A DNA stretch of 64,000 bases from NCBI GenBank assembly GCA_036521075.1, contig DATDIL010000135.1, positions 130,329 through 194,328 of the forward strand, given 5' to 3'. The notes beneath the pieces were generated by a model. The model searched no databases. It was not told the origin of the DNA and worked only from the letters and a program-made list of their open reading frames with translations. A program made the position numbers and the translations under genes. Within the stretch, counting starts at the first letter, position 1, and every line of letters starts with the position of its first letter. This DNA comes from DAIDKA01 sp036521075 (GTDB lineage: Bacteria; Pseudomonadota; Gammaproteobacteria; Steroidobacterales; Steroidobacteraceae). Below are positions 43,477 through 52,435 of this stretch, piece by piece.

Positions 43477-45854
43477 ACATCGTGCAACGAAAAGCTGCCG
43501 TCCTTGTGTACCAGAACATCTTCCACCCGGTCTTCCGCGATCAAAAAATGGGGGGCGTAGAAATCATCCTGCACGGGGAACGCATCGCCACGGGCGGTGA
43601 GGTGCGGTTGCTGCCGACCCCCGAACAGTGGGACCCCGTTCCGGTGTTTGCAAAGCGCAAACACGGGCCCCGGGCCAATCAACTCATCGCCTACTCCGGC
43701 TATCCGGATCAGTCCTTGAGCTATCGGATCGAAGTAACCGCGGAAGGCGCCGGCTTTCGGGTGGCCGTGCAGCTCGATCATCCGCTTGCTCCGGCGCTCG
43801 TGGGGAAGGCTGGCTTCAATCTCGAGTTCCTGCCGACCGCCTACTTCGGCAAGAGCTACGGCGCCGATGCCACCGCCGGAATCTTTCCACGGCATCCCGA
43901 AGGGCCAATGAGTCGCGACGCCAAGGGCGCGCGCGAGCCGCTGCCCATGGCTCAGGGCCGACAGATCGTGCTTTCTCCGGAGGACCCGACAACCAGGGTG
44001 AGCATCACGGCCGAAGATGGAACGCTTGCGCTCTTCGACGGCCGCACCCGCGCGCAGAAGGGCTGGTTCGTGGTGCGGCAGCTGCTGCCTGCCGACCGCA
44101 CCGAGAATGCGATCGTGTGGCACGTCCATCCCCACGTCATCCCGGGTTGGGTAAGAGCCCCGGTTGTTTCCTTCAATCAGGTCGGCTACACGCCGCAACG
44201 CTTCAAAATCGCAATGATTGAAATGGACCCGCTGGACCACGCCGCCACGACGGCACGCGTGCTGCGACTGGACTCCAAGGGTGACTACCAACCGGTCTTC
44301 CAGGATGCCATCAAACCTTGGGGCCGGTGGCTGCGTTATCAGTACGCCACCTTCGATTTCACCGCGGTGCATGCGGCGGGGATCTACCGCATCGAATTCC
44401 AGGGGCACGCCTTTGGTCCATTTCGAATCGCGGCGGATCTGTATCGCCAGGGCGTGTGGCAGCCATCCCTGGACACTTATCTGGCCGTGCAGATGGATCA
44501 CGTCAAGGTGCGCGAGAACTACCGCGTGTGGCACGGCGCATCGCATCTGGATGATGCCCGCCAGGCACCCGTAAACTACACGCATTTCGACGGCTATTCG
44601 ATGGGCGCCACGGCGGATTCCCCGTTCGCCACCGGTGCGCACATTCCCGGATTGAACCGCGGCGGCTGGTACGACGCCGGCGACTACGATATCCGCACCC
44701 AGACTCAGGCCAAGGTGATCACCGATCTGGCCCTGGCGCGCGAATCCTTTGGCCTCGACTGGGACGAGACCACGGTCGATGAGGCCGCAAGACTGGTGCA
44801 AATCCGTCGGCCCGATGGCGTGCCCGATGCGTTGCAACAGATCAAGCACGGAGTACTGCAGCTGCTGGGGCAGTACGCCGCCTTCGGCCATGCCATCCCC
44901 GGCATCATTGAACCGACCTTGGAGGAATACACCCATCTGGGGGATGCCGCCTCCAAGACCGACGGCAGGATCTATTCCTCAAAACTGGGGCCGCTGCAGA
45001 CCGAGGGCGATTATTCGGGCGTGCCGGACGATCGCTGGGCGTTCACATCCCATACCACTGCCTTGAACTACGCGGCGGCAGCGGCCCTTGCCGCAGCCAG
45101 CCGCGTGCTGCGTGGTTACGACGATGCGCTGGCGAAACAGTGCCTGAGCACCGCCGAGGGAGTGTGGAAGGCAGAACACGGCCATCCGCCGGTCATCTTC
45201 AACTCGTTCAATACGACGGGCGGCCCGCTGGATGACGAAGAAACAAAAGCCGCCGTCGAGCTGCTGATCGCCACCAAGGGGTCCGCCTACGCGGTGCGCC
45301 TGCGGGCGCTGCTGCCAGCCGTCCAGAAGAACTTCTCCGGCCTGGGCTGGCTCGCCGCCCGCGCATTGCCCTTCATGGACGCCGATTTCAAGCGCAGGCT
45401 GTCGGCGGCGCTCGTGGCGTTCAAGACCCGCCAGGACGTGCAGCTCGCCCGCAACCCCTTCGCAGTTCCCATCAGCACCGGCACCTGGGGCGGCGCGGCA
45501 GTGGTCACGGATTTCGGCATGCATATGTACTATTTGCACCACGCCTTCCCCGAGGTGATTGGAATCGAGCCGACGCTGCGTGCTTTCGACTATGTTCTCG
45601 GCCGCCATCCCGTGTCGAACGTGTCCTATGTTTCCACCGTCGGCACCGTCTCCAAACTGGTGGCCTACGGGAACAATCGCGCCGACTACTCGTTCATCCC
45701 CGGCGGCATGATTCCCGGAGTCGTGATCATCCAGCCGGATTTTCCCGAGCTCAAAGACAACTGGCCGTTCCTGTGGTACGAGAATGAATACGTCGTGGAT
45801 GCTGCCACGTCATTCATCGTCGCCGCCAATGCCGCAGCTGCACTGGCCAATTGA
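43473..45854 (+). CDS. GH9 endoglucanase-like enzyme with N-terminal Ig-like domain
   Basis: 793-residue GH9 protein. An N-terminal beta-rich extension of about 225 residues precedes the CelD_N-type Ig domain (FNQVGYTPQRFKIA). The (alpha/alpha)6 catalytic domain has the DAGD motif (D401, D404), and a late Glu in WYENEYVVD (E772) is the expected proton donor. The FDYVLGRHPVSNVSYVSTVG segment matches the family. Unlike most cellulases it has no visible signal peptide, so it may act in the cytoplasm or periplasm on imported oligosaccharides, perhaps as an exo-glucosidase. Coupled by ATGA to the GH3 gene. It ends one base from the convergent DUF882 gene. Confidence 0.87.
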   Translation: MNIVQRKAAVLVYQNIFHPVFRDQKMGGVEIILHGERIATGGEVRLLPTPEQWDPVPVFAKRKHGPRANQLIAYSGYPDQSLSYRIEVTAEGAGFRVAVQLDHPLAPALVGKAGFNLEFLPTAYFGKSYGADATAGIFPRHPEGPMSRDAKGAREPLPMAQGRQIVLSPEDPTTRVSITAEDGTLALFDGRTRAQKGWFVVRQLLPADRTENAIVWHVHPHVIPGWVRAPVVSFNQVGYTPQRFKIAMIEMDPLDHAATTARVLRLDSKGDYQPVFQDAIKPWGRWLRYQYATFDFTAVHAAGIYRIEFQGHAFGPFRIAADLYRQGVWQPSLDTYLAVQMDHVKVRENYRVWHGASHLDDARQAPVNYTHFDGYSMGATADSPFATGAHIPGLNRGGWYDAGDYDIRTQTQAKVITDLALARESFGLDWDETTVDEAARLVQIRRPDGVPDALQQIKHGVLQLLGQYAAFGHAIPGIIEPTLEEYTHLGDAASKTDGRIYSSKLGPLQTEGDYSGVPDDRWAFTSHTTALNYAAAAALAAASRVLRGYDDALAKQCLSTAEGVWKAEHGHPPVIFNSFNTTGGPLDDEETKAAVELLIATKGSAYAVRLRALLPAVQKNFSGLGWLAARALPFMDADFKRRLSAALVAFKTRQDVQLARNPFAVPISTGTWGGAAVVTDFGMHMYYLHHAFPEVIGIEPTLRAFDYVLGRHPVSNVSYVSTVGTVSKLVAYGNNRADYSFIPGGMIPGVVIIQPDFPELKDNWPFLWYENEYVVDAATSFIVAANAAAALAN

Positions 45855-45855
45855 G

Positions 45856-46392
45856 CTACCAGTATCTGACCCGGCCGGTGTCCACGTGCACGAAGTCGGA
45901 AGCCTGGTAATACCCGACCCCGCCGCGGCGTAGCGAGCGCGCCACTGCGGCCAGGCGGGCCGTCGGGAATGACTCTAGCCGGACATCAATGGCCTTGCCG
46001 AGCATGTGCATGCTGTGCTCGGCGACAGCGCTGCTGGACCGCCGCAACATTGCGTTGGTCTTGGGCGAGCGATAGGCGGAGATCACATGGAACGCGTGCC
46101 CCGAGCCAACCTTGGTCCGCAGCTCAAACAGCACATCGAGCAATACGGGGTCAATGACGTGAACCTCATTGGTGCGGAAGTCACGCAACAGATGATTGAC
46201 CTGCTGCAAAACCTGCGGTTGGTACTCACCGTCCTTCCAGTATGCGGCAGTCAGCTTCTCGCCGGTATGCGTGTGGACGAAGGATACTGAGCGCACGTTC
46301 GCGGTGTCCGCGATTGCAGACCCGCCCCAGATCGCCTCGGCACTGCCGCAGATGAGGGCGGCGCGTGCGATGAATCCGCGTCGATCCATCAT
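45856..46392 (-). CDS. DUF882/MepK-like (YcbK) murein peptidase, Tat-exported
   Basis: 178-residue exported protein of the DUF882 family, relatives of MepK/YcbK, which cut peptidoglycan cross-links. A twin-arginine signal (MDRRGFIARAAL) leads the protein. The zinc and active-site pattern of the M15-type fold is visible: SAYRSP near residue 105, EHSMHMLGKAIDV with HxxGxAxD, and VHVDTGRVRYW at the C-terminus. Two adjacent ATGs (46392 and 46389) could start it. Its beginning overlaps the DNA glycosylase stop, so they are one operon. Function in cell-wall remodelling is inferred from the family. Confidence 0.83.
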   Translation of the reverse strand: MMDRRGFIARAALICGSAEAIWGGSAIADTANVRSVSFVHTHTGEKLTAAYWKDGEYQPQVLQQVNHLLRDFRTNEVHVIDPVLLDVLFELRTKVGSGHAFHVISAYRSPKTNAMLRRSSSAVAEHSMHMLGKAIDVRLESFPTARLAAVARSLRRGGVGYYQASDFVHVDTGRVRYW

Positions 46393-47009
46393 GAAGTGGC
46401 GCCTGCGGGCGGTCGGAAAGCCTTTCGGGCGCGCTCGGCCCTGCTCCTGATGGCACAGCCTGCGACGTGATCGTTGAGCAGTCCGGTCGCTTGCCTGAAG
46501 GCATGTACCGTCGTAGGCCCAACGAACGCCCAGCCGAGCCGCCGCAGCTCTTGCGACAAAGCCACAGATTCAGCCGCTGCGGACGCGGTGCGCCTGGCGC
46601 TGCGTCGTTTCGGGTCTGTTGCGTAGCGCCAGACGAATGCTGCAAAGGATCCCTCGTGTTTGATCAGCTCCCGGACCCGGCGAGCATTGTTGATGACGGC
46701 TTCGATCTTGCCGCGATGACGCACGATCCCCTCATTCTGCAGTAAACGTTCGACGTCGCGTGGGGCGTAGCGGGCGATCTGGTCAAAATCGAAATTCCGA
46801 AAGGCCGCCCGAAAGTTTTCGCGCTTGGCGAGGATGGTTCGCCAGCTCAGGCCCGACTGAAAACTCTCCAGACACATGAACTCGAACAGGCGCCGGTCAT
46901 CGCCGACGGGGAAACCCCATTCGCTATCGTGATAGGCCAGGAATTGCGGTACGGCGACGCTCCAGCGACAGCGCACCAACCCATCGGGACTTTCTATGGT
47001 GGTGTTCAC
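46389..47009 (-). CDS. tag: DNA-3-methyladenine glycosylase I
   Basis: 206-residue base-excision repair enzyme that removes 3-methyladenine from alkylated DNA. It aligns well by eye with E. coli Tag: RCRW near the start, YHDSEWG, the catalytic-Glu region CLESFQSGLSW, IVRHRGKIEAVINNAR, and a C-terminal LNDHVAGC. Zinc ligands are Cys14, His27, and the His and Cys of that last motif. Length is slightly longer than E. coli Tag, with an Ala/Arg-rich insert around residue 135. It lies upstream of the DUF882 gene and 21 bases downstream of the DUF6763 gene on the same strand. Confidence 0.92.
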   Translation of the reverse strand: MNTTIESPDGLVRCRWSVAVPQFLAYHDSEWGFPVGDDRRLFEFMCLESFQSGLSWRTILAKRENFRAAFRNFDFDQIARYAPRDVERLLQNEGIVRHRGKIEAVINNARRVRELIKHEGSFAAFVWRYATDPKRRSARRTASAAAESVALSQELRRLGWAFVGPTTVHAFRQATGLLNDHVAGCAIRSRAERARKAFRPPAGATS

Positions 47010-47030
47010 GCGGACGGGGCGCAGCCGACC

Positions 47031-47312
47031 CTAATTGCCGTCGCGCGCCCCCGCGCGATCCGAGGGGAGGTCGTCCTCGTTGACATCATCAGCCTCGAGA
47101 TCATCCAGGGGTCCGGTCCAATCCTCGGGGGCTGCCGCCGTTACCAGCGGTAACTGTTCCCAGTCCTCCATGTCGATGCTGTCCAGCTCCCCGTCGAAGG
47201 ACTGGATCTGCACCGTTTCCGTCGGGGCATCGACGCTCACGACCTGAAATGGCTCGCCTTTATCCTGGTTCTGGTACCAATCGCCAACCTGCGGTCTTCC
47301 CACTGAATTCAT
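47031..47312 (-). CDS. Small acidic protein, DUF6763 type
   Basis: 93-residue strongly acidic protein. The N-terminal half forms a small beta-barrel-like module (VGDWYQNQDKGEPFQVVSVD, then VQIQSFDGELDSIDMEDWEQL), followed by an acidic tail (PEDWTGPLDDLEADDV). This matches the pattern of the DUF6763 family, found mainly in gammaproteobacteria. No function is known. It lies just upstream of tag and probably starts that transcript. Confidence 0.7.
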   Translation of the reverse strand: MNSVGRPQVGDWYQNQDKGEPFQVVSVDAPTETVQIQSFDGELDSIDMEDWEQLPLVTAAAPEDWTGPLDDLEADDVNEDDLPSDRAGARDGN

Positions 47313-47574
47313 CGCATGTCTCCCGGATTGTCATCGGTCCTGCACAACTGCCCTGGACGTGGAGAGTCCCAAGCGGCTGGTCGGCCTCGTATCGGACGCC
47401 GGGCAGCGTGGGGCTGCGTCCTTTGGCCGACGCTGGGTCAGTGGATTCTTACACGACGTGGCGCCATTCAGTGCGCCAACCACGATAATATGATTTGTCC
47501 TGCTGCGGCTGGGCTAGGCCGCCCCAGTGCCCAAATATTAAGATTCATTCCAGCACTCTGACGAGAATCAGTTC

Positions 47575-50500
47575 ATGGCCCAAACCTCGGCTCATTCAGG
47601 CCCGCCCCTGCCGCCGTCGGCCTTTGCCGGATTCGCGGCCGCGGTGGGCGCCGTCATTGTGATGGCGGGCGTGTCCTACCAGGCGCAGCAGCGAAGCACC
47701 GCAGCGGCAGATGCCGTCACGCAGGGCGTCGAGCGGATAGTCCAGGTGCAAAACGTGCTGTCGAGCACGAAGGATGCGGAGACCGGGCAGCGTGGTTTCC
47801 TGCTCACCGGCGATGAAGCCTATCTCGAACCCTACGTCTCCGGCAGGGCGGCGGTCAGCACTGAGCTGAACAAGATACGGGTTCTGACAGCAAACAGTGT
47901 TGAGCAGCGGCAGCGGTTGGATCAATTGCAGGGCCTGATATCCGCCAAACTGGCTGAACTGACCAGCACCGTCACCTTGAAACAGGCGGGGAGGTCGGCC
48001 GAAGCGTTGGCCGCCGTAAGGTCGGATCGCGGCAAGCTGCTGATGGATCAGATACGCGCCCTCGTCGGTCAAATTCAGAACACCGACCGCACGCAGCTTG
48101 CGCAGCGCCAGCAGGAATGGCGGCAAACGGCGGGGCTTTCCAACAGGATCACCTGGATGGGCGCGGGGGTTCTCCTGGTGCTCATCGCCGCCGCCGCAGC
48201 GCTCGTGTCGCGCGACTACCGGGCGCGCCAGCTGCAGTCCTGGTTACGAATCGGACAAATGGGGCTCGGTGAGCGCATCCAGGGTGACCAGACTCTCGAG
48301 ATGCTCGGCAACAACGTTGTGAGCTTCCTCGCGCCCTACCTGGGCGCGCAGGTCGGGGCGATCTACCTCGCGGACGGCCCCGATCGGTTCCGTCGTTTCG
48401 CAGGTTACGCCCTTCAGCCCAATTTGCCGAACGAGTCAATCCGCCGCGGGGATACCCTGGTTGGGCAAGCGGCAAGAGACAATCGCCCCATACATCTGGT
48501 TGATGTACCCCCGAACTATACGCTGCCGATCGGCTCGGCGATCGGTCAGGGCGCGCCGCGCGAAATATTGATTGCGCCGGCGAGCATCGATGGCGCCGTG
48601 CAGGCCGCACTCGAATTCGGTTTCCTTCGCCGTATCGACGAGTCGCAACAGCAGTTGCTCGAAGTGCTGTCGACCATGATTGCAGTGGCCGTGCGCGCCT
48701 CGAAGGACCGGACACGACTCGAGGAGCTGCTGGAGGAAACACAGCATCAGGCTGAAGAGTTGCAGTCGCAGCAGGAGGAATTGCGCGTCAACAACGAAGA
48801 ACTCGACGAACAAAGCCGAGCCCTGAAGGAATCCCAGGCACAGATGGAGTCGCAGCAGGTTGAACTCGAGCAAACGAACGCCCAGCTCGAAGAGCAGACC
48901 CAAATGCTCGAAAACCAAAAGGAAGCGCTCTCCAAGCAGCAGGATCTGCTGGTCGAACGCGCGGCGGATCTTGAGCGCGCCAATCTGTATAAGAGTCAAT
49001 TCCTGGCCAACATGAGTCACGAGCTGCGCACGCCGCTCAACTCGACCCTGATCCTTGCCAAGATCCTGGGCGACAACAAGGATGGGAATCTCACCGAGCA
49101 ACAGGTCAAGTTCGCACGGACCATTTCCACGGCCGGCAATGACCTGCTCGCACTGATCAACGACGTGCTCGATCTTTCCAAAATCGAGGCCGGAAAGATT
49201 GATCTGAAGCCCGAATCTGTCCAGATCGCCAAGGCGCTCGACGAGCAAAGCAAGCTGTTTCAGCCGCAGGCGGAGAAGCGGGGAATAAAATTCAGCACGG
49301 CAGTCTTGGCGGGGACGGCACAGACGATCGTGACCGACCCGCAGCGCCTGGGGCAGATTCTCAAGAATCTGTGCTCGAACGCGGTGAAGTTCACCGAGCG
49401 GGGCGAGGTGACCCTCAAGGCCTCCTCCGACGCGGACGCCATATATTTCGCCGTCATGGACACAGGCGTTGGCATCCCCGAAAGCCAGCATCGCAATATA
49501 TTCGAGGCGTTTCAGCAGGCCGATGGCAGCATTCATCGCAAATTCGGCGGGACCGGCCTGGGACTGTCGATCTCCCGCGACCTGGCGCAGCGACTTGGCG
49601 GCAAGATCACGCTGCAAAGCATTCCCGGCAAGGGCAGCATCTTTACGCTCATGCTGCCGCACGTCCTGCCGGCGCTGACGGCTGCTCCTGCAGTTGCAGT
49701 TCAACCTGAGCCGATCCGCGCTTCGGTCAAGGACACTGCGCCAGCCAAGCCCCGGCGGCGGCCCGCGCCCGCACAGATCGAGGATGATCGGGCCCAGCTG
49801 CAACCCCATGCGCGGCACATCCTGATCATCGAAGATGATGTGGCCTTTGCCGCCATATTGCGCGACCTCGCGCACGAAATGGGCTTTCAATGCATCATCA
49901 CGCACTCGGCGAGCGAAGGTCTGCTTGCCGCCACCGAACTGCGGCCGGGTGCGATCCTGCTCGACATCAATCTTCCCGACTATTCAGGCTTGGGTGTTCT
50001 CGAGCAACTGAAGCGCAATTCGGCAACGCGGCATATTCCGGTGCACATCACATCCGTCGCGGACCACGCCCAGGGCGCGCTGGAACTGGGCGCGGTCGGC
50101 TACGCCTTGAAGCCGGTATCGCGCGAGCAGCTCGTCGATGCGTTGCGGCGTCTGGAAACCAAGCTCTCCCAGGGCATGCGTCGGGTGCTGGTCGTGGAGG
50201 ACGACGAACGCCAGCGCGATAGCATCCGGGAACTGCTGAACATGGCCGATCTGGAAATCACGGCGGTGGAGAGTGCAGGCCGCGCGCTCGAGGTCCTGCG
50301 GAGCATGACATTCGACTGCATGGTCATGGATTTGACGCTGCCGGACTTCAGCGGCTTTGAGTTGCTCGAACGCATGGCGGAGCGGGAGGACGTCTCCGTG
50401 CCGCCCGTCATCGTCTATACCGGCCGGGCGCTGAGTGAGGATGACGAACAGAAACTGCGGCGTTTCTCGAAGTCGATCATCCTCAAAGACGCACGCTCTC

Positions 50501-50997
50501 CGGAACGGCTGCTCGATGAGGTGACGCTGTTCCTGCATCAGGTCGAGTCCACGCTGCCTGCCGATCGACAGCGCATGCTGAAAATTGCGCGCGCCCAGGA
50601 CATCGCGTTCGAGGGTCGGCGGATTCTCGTCGTAGAGGATGATGTCCGCAATGTGTTCGCGCTAACCAGCCTGCTCGAGCCCAAAGGGGCGCAGGTGCAG
50701 ATCGCGCGCAACGGCCATGAGGCGCTGGAAGCCCTGTCCAAGGCGACGGCTGGCGCCGCCGATCGCATCGACCTGGTGCTGATGGATGTCATGATGCCGG
50801 AGATGGATGGCTTCACGGCGATGCGCGAGATCCGCAAGCGGGCGGAGTGGAAAAAGCTCCCGATCATCGCGCTGACCGCGAAGGCGATGCCGGATGATCT
50901 TGAGGCCTGCATGGCGGCCGGCGCCAGTGACTATATCGCGAAACCCCTGGACGTCGAGAAGCTGCTGTCGCTCATTCGCGTATGGATGCCGAAATAG
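47575..50997 (+). CDS. Hybrid sensor kinase: CHASE3-GAF-coiled coil-HisKA-HATPase with three receivers
   Basis: 1,140-residue inner-membrane kinase. Helix 1 (about 18-38) and helix 2 (about 195-215) bracket a periplasmic CHASE3 domain with DAETGQRGFLLTGDE. A GAF domain (about 245-380) and a long Gln/Glu-rich coiled coil (385-470) follow. The phospho-acceptor His is H482 (NMSHELRTPLN), and the ATP domain has DTGVGIPE and GTGLGLSISRDL. Three receivers end the protein, with Asp acceptors D797, D919 and D1071. Such CHASE3/multi-receiver kinases are common in soil bacteria and often sit next to CheR/CheB genes. The stop overlaps the CheR gene by 16 bases. Input signal is unknown. Confidence 0.9.
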   Translation: MAQTSAHSGPPLPPSAFAGFAAAVGAVIVMAGVSYQAQQRSTAAADAVTQGVERIVQVQNVLSSTKDAETGQRGFLLTGDEAYLEPYVSGRAAVSTELNKIRVLTANSVEQRQRLDQLQGLISAKLAELTSTVTLKQAGRSAEALAAVRSDRGKLLMDQIRALVGQIQNTDRTQLAQRQQEWRQTAGLSNRITWMGAGVLLVLIAAAAALVSRDYRARQLQSWLRIGQMGLGERIQGDQTLEMLGNNVVSFLAPYLGAQVGAIYLADGPDRFRRFAGYALQPNLPNESIRRGDTLVGQAARDNRPIHLVDVPPNYTLPIGSAIGQGAPREILIAPASIDGAVQAALEFGFLRRIDESQQQLLEVLSTMIAVAVRASKDRTRLEELLEETQHQAEELQSQQEELRVNNEELDEQSRALKESQAQMESQQVELEQTNAQLEEQTQMLENQKEALSKQQDLLVERAADLERANLYKSQFLANMSHELRTPLNSTLILAKILGDNKDGNLTEQQVKFARTISTAGNDLLALINDVLDLSKIEAGKIDLKPESVQIAKALDEQSKLFQPQAEKRGIKFSTAVLAGTAQTIVTDPQRLGQILKNLCSNAVKFTERGEVTLKASSDADAIYFAVMDTGVGIPESQHRNIFEAFQQADGSIHRKFGGTGLGLSISRDLAQRLGGKITLQSIPGKGSIFTLMLPHVLPALTAAPAVAVQPEPIRASVKDTAPAKPRRRPAPAQIEDDRAQLQPHARHILIIEDDVAFAAILRDLAHEMGFQCIITHSASEGLLAATELRPGAILLDINLPDYSGLGVLEQLKRNSATRHIPVHITSVADHAQGALELGAVGYALKPVSREQLVDALRRLETKLSQGMRRVLVVEDDERQRDSIRELLNMADLEITAVESAGRALEVLRSMTFDCMVMDLTLPDFSGFELLERMAEREDVSVPPVIVYTGRALSEDDEQKLRRFSKSIILKDARSPERLLDEVTLFLHQVESTLPADRQRMLKIARAQDIAFEGRRILVVEDDVRNVFALTSLLEPKGAQVQIARNGHEALEALSKATAGAADRIDLVLMDVMMPEMDGFTAMREIRKRAEWKKLPIIALTAKAMPDDLEACMAAGASDYIAKPLDVEKLLSLIRVWMPK

Positions 50998-51839
50998 ATC
51001 TGGTTGCCAGCGTGGGCGCGAAGCGCTGGGAAGTCGAGTATCGGCTTCTGGTCGATGCGATTTACCAGATGTATCACTATGACTTTCGCGACTATGCGGT
51101 GGCGTCACTGAAACGTCGGCTGCGAACGGCGATGCTGCGCTTTGATTGTCGAACACTCTCGCAGCTGCAGGATCGACTGCTCAACGAGCCGGAGTTCTTC
51201 GCTGCGTTGCTGAATTTCCTGACCGTGCCGGTGAGCGAAATGTTCCGTGATCCGGACTATTTCCGCGCCCTTCGCGCGCAGGTGGTGCCGCTGCTGCGCA
51301 CCTATCCGTCCCTCAAAGTGTGGGTAGCCGGTTGCAGCACGGGCGAAGAAGTCTATTCGCTGGCGATCCTGCTGCGCGAAGAAGACCTGCTGGAGCGCAG
51401 CCTCATTTATGCGACGGATATCAACCCGGAATCCCTGCGCAAGGCCGAAGCGGGGGTCTATGACATCGACCGGATCGCGGCGTTCACCGACAGTCATCAA
51501 CGCTCCGGCGCACGCTCCTCGCTTTCCGACTATTACGTCGCCGCCTATGGGCGCGCTGTATTCGACAAATCGTTGCGGCGCCGGATCGTGTTTTCGGATC
51601 ACAGCCTCGCTACCGACAGCGTCTTTGCCGAGGTGCAGTTGGTCTCCTGCCGCAATGTGCTGATCTACTTCAATCGTGAGCTGCAGGATCGGGCGCTGCA
51701 GTTGTTTCGTGAAGCATTGTGCCGCAAGGGGTTTTTGGGCATCGGCTCCAAGGAATCGTTGCGATTCTCGGCGCAGGCGCATTATTTTGGCGAATTTGTT
51801 CGCGAGCAGCGTATTTATCAGAAGCGGGACTCGACGTGA
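50982..51839 (+). CDS. CheR-type protein methyltransferase
   Basis: 285-residue S-adenosylmethionine-dependent methyltransferase of the CheR type, which methylates glutamates on receptor proteins. The N-terminal helical domain (residues about 20-90) precedes the SAM site VWVAGCSTGEEVYSLAILL. A YATDINPESLRKAE segment and VQLVSCRNVLIYF complete the fold; FNRELQDRALQLF ends it. The gene starts inside the kinase gene (ATG 50982) and its stop overlaps the CheB GTG, so all are translationally coupled. No chemoreceptor is nearby, so its target is likely another sensor, such as the kinase's coiled-coil region; that is a guess. Confidence 0.9.
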   Translation: MDAEIDLVASVGAKRWEVEYRLLVDAIYQMYHYDFRDYAVASLKRRLRTAMLRFDCRTLSQLQDRLLNEPEFFAALLNFLTVPVSEMFRDPDYFRALRAQVVPLLRTYPSLKVWVAGCSTGEEVYSLAILLREEDLLERSLIYATDINPESLRKAEAGVYDIDRIAAFTDSHQRSGARSSLSDYYVAAYGRAVFDKSLRRRIVFSDHSLATDSVFAEVQLVSCRNVLIYFNRELQDRALQLFREALCRKGFLGIGSKESLRFSAQAHYFGEFVREQRIYQKRDST

Positions 51840-52435
51840 GCGCGGTGGTTTCCCTTGCGGGGCGTGTCGATGCGATTGTCATGGGTGCATCCGCGGGCGG
51901 CGTGGACGCCTTGATGGCACTGCTGCCTGCGCTTTCGGCCGCCTTTCGCATACCGATTGTCATCGTGCTGCATCTGCCTCGCGATCGGCCGAGCCTTCTG
52001 CCCCGGATATTCCTGCAAAAGTGTGCATTGCCGGTCTGTGAGGCTGTGGACAAAGAGCCGGTGCGTCCGGGAACTGTATATTTCGCGCCACCGGACTACC
52101 ATTTGCTGATCGATGAGGGCCCGTGCCTGGCGTTGTCGGACGATGAACTGGTCAATTATTCGCGCCCCTCCATCGACGTGCTGTTCGAGTCCGCGGCCGA
52201 TGTTTACGGAGCACGGCTGCTTGGCATTATTCTATCGGGGGCAAATGAGGACGGCGCGGCAGGCCTCGCGACGGTTCATGCGGCCGGTGGCATCACGATC
52301 GTTCAGCAGCCCGATAGTGCCCAGGTCAAGCAAATGGTGGTCTCAGCCTTGAATCGCAATCCCGCCAGCCATGTGCTCGACCTCGTGGCCATTGCGGGTG
52401 CGCTACGTACTTTGGATGTGGGACGTACGGTATGA
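51836..52435 (+). CDS. CheB methylesterase catalytic domain protein
   Basis: 199-residue protein with only the CheB catalytic domain and no receiver. The triad is complete: S19 (MGASAGGVD), H46 (VLHLPRD) and D139 (LSGANEDGAAG). It should remove methyl groups added by the neighbouring CheR. Without a receiver it cannot be controlled by phosphorylation in cis, so activity may be constitutive or regulated by partners. The GTG start overlaps the CheR stop by four bases (GTGA); its end overlaps the next kinase by ATGA. Confidence 0.88.
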   Translation: MSAVVSLAGRVDAIVMGASAGGVDALMALLPALSAAFRIPIVIVLHLPRDRPSLLPRIFLQKCALPVCEAVDKEPVRPGTVYFAPPDYHLLIDEGPCLALSDDELVNYSRPSIDVLFESAADVYGARLLGIILSGANEDGAAGLATVHAAGGITIVQQPDSAQVKQMVVSALNRNPASHVLDLVAIAGALRTLDVGRTV

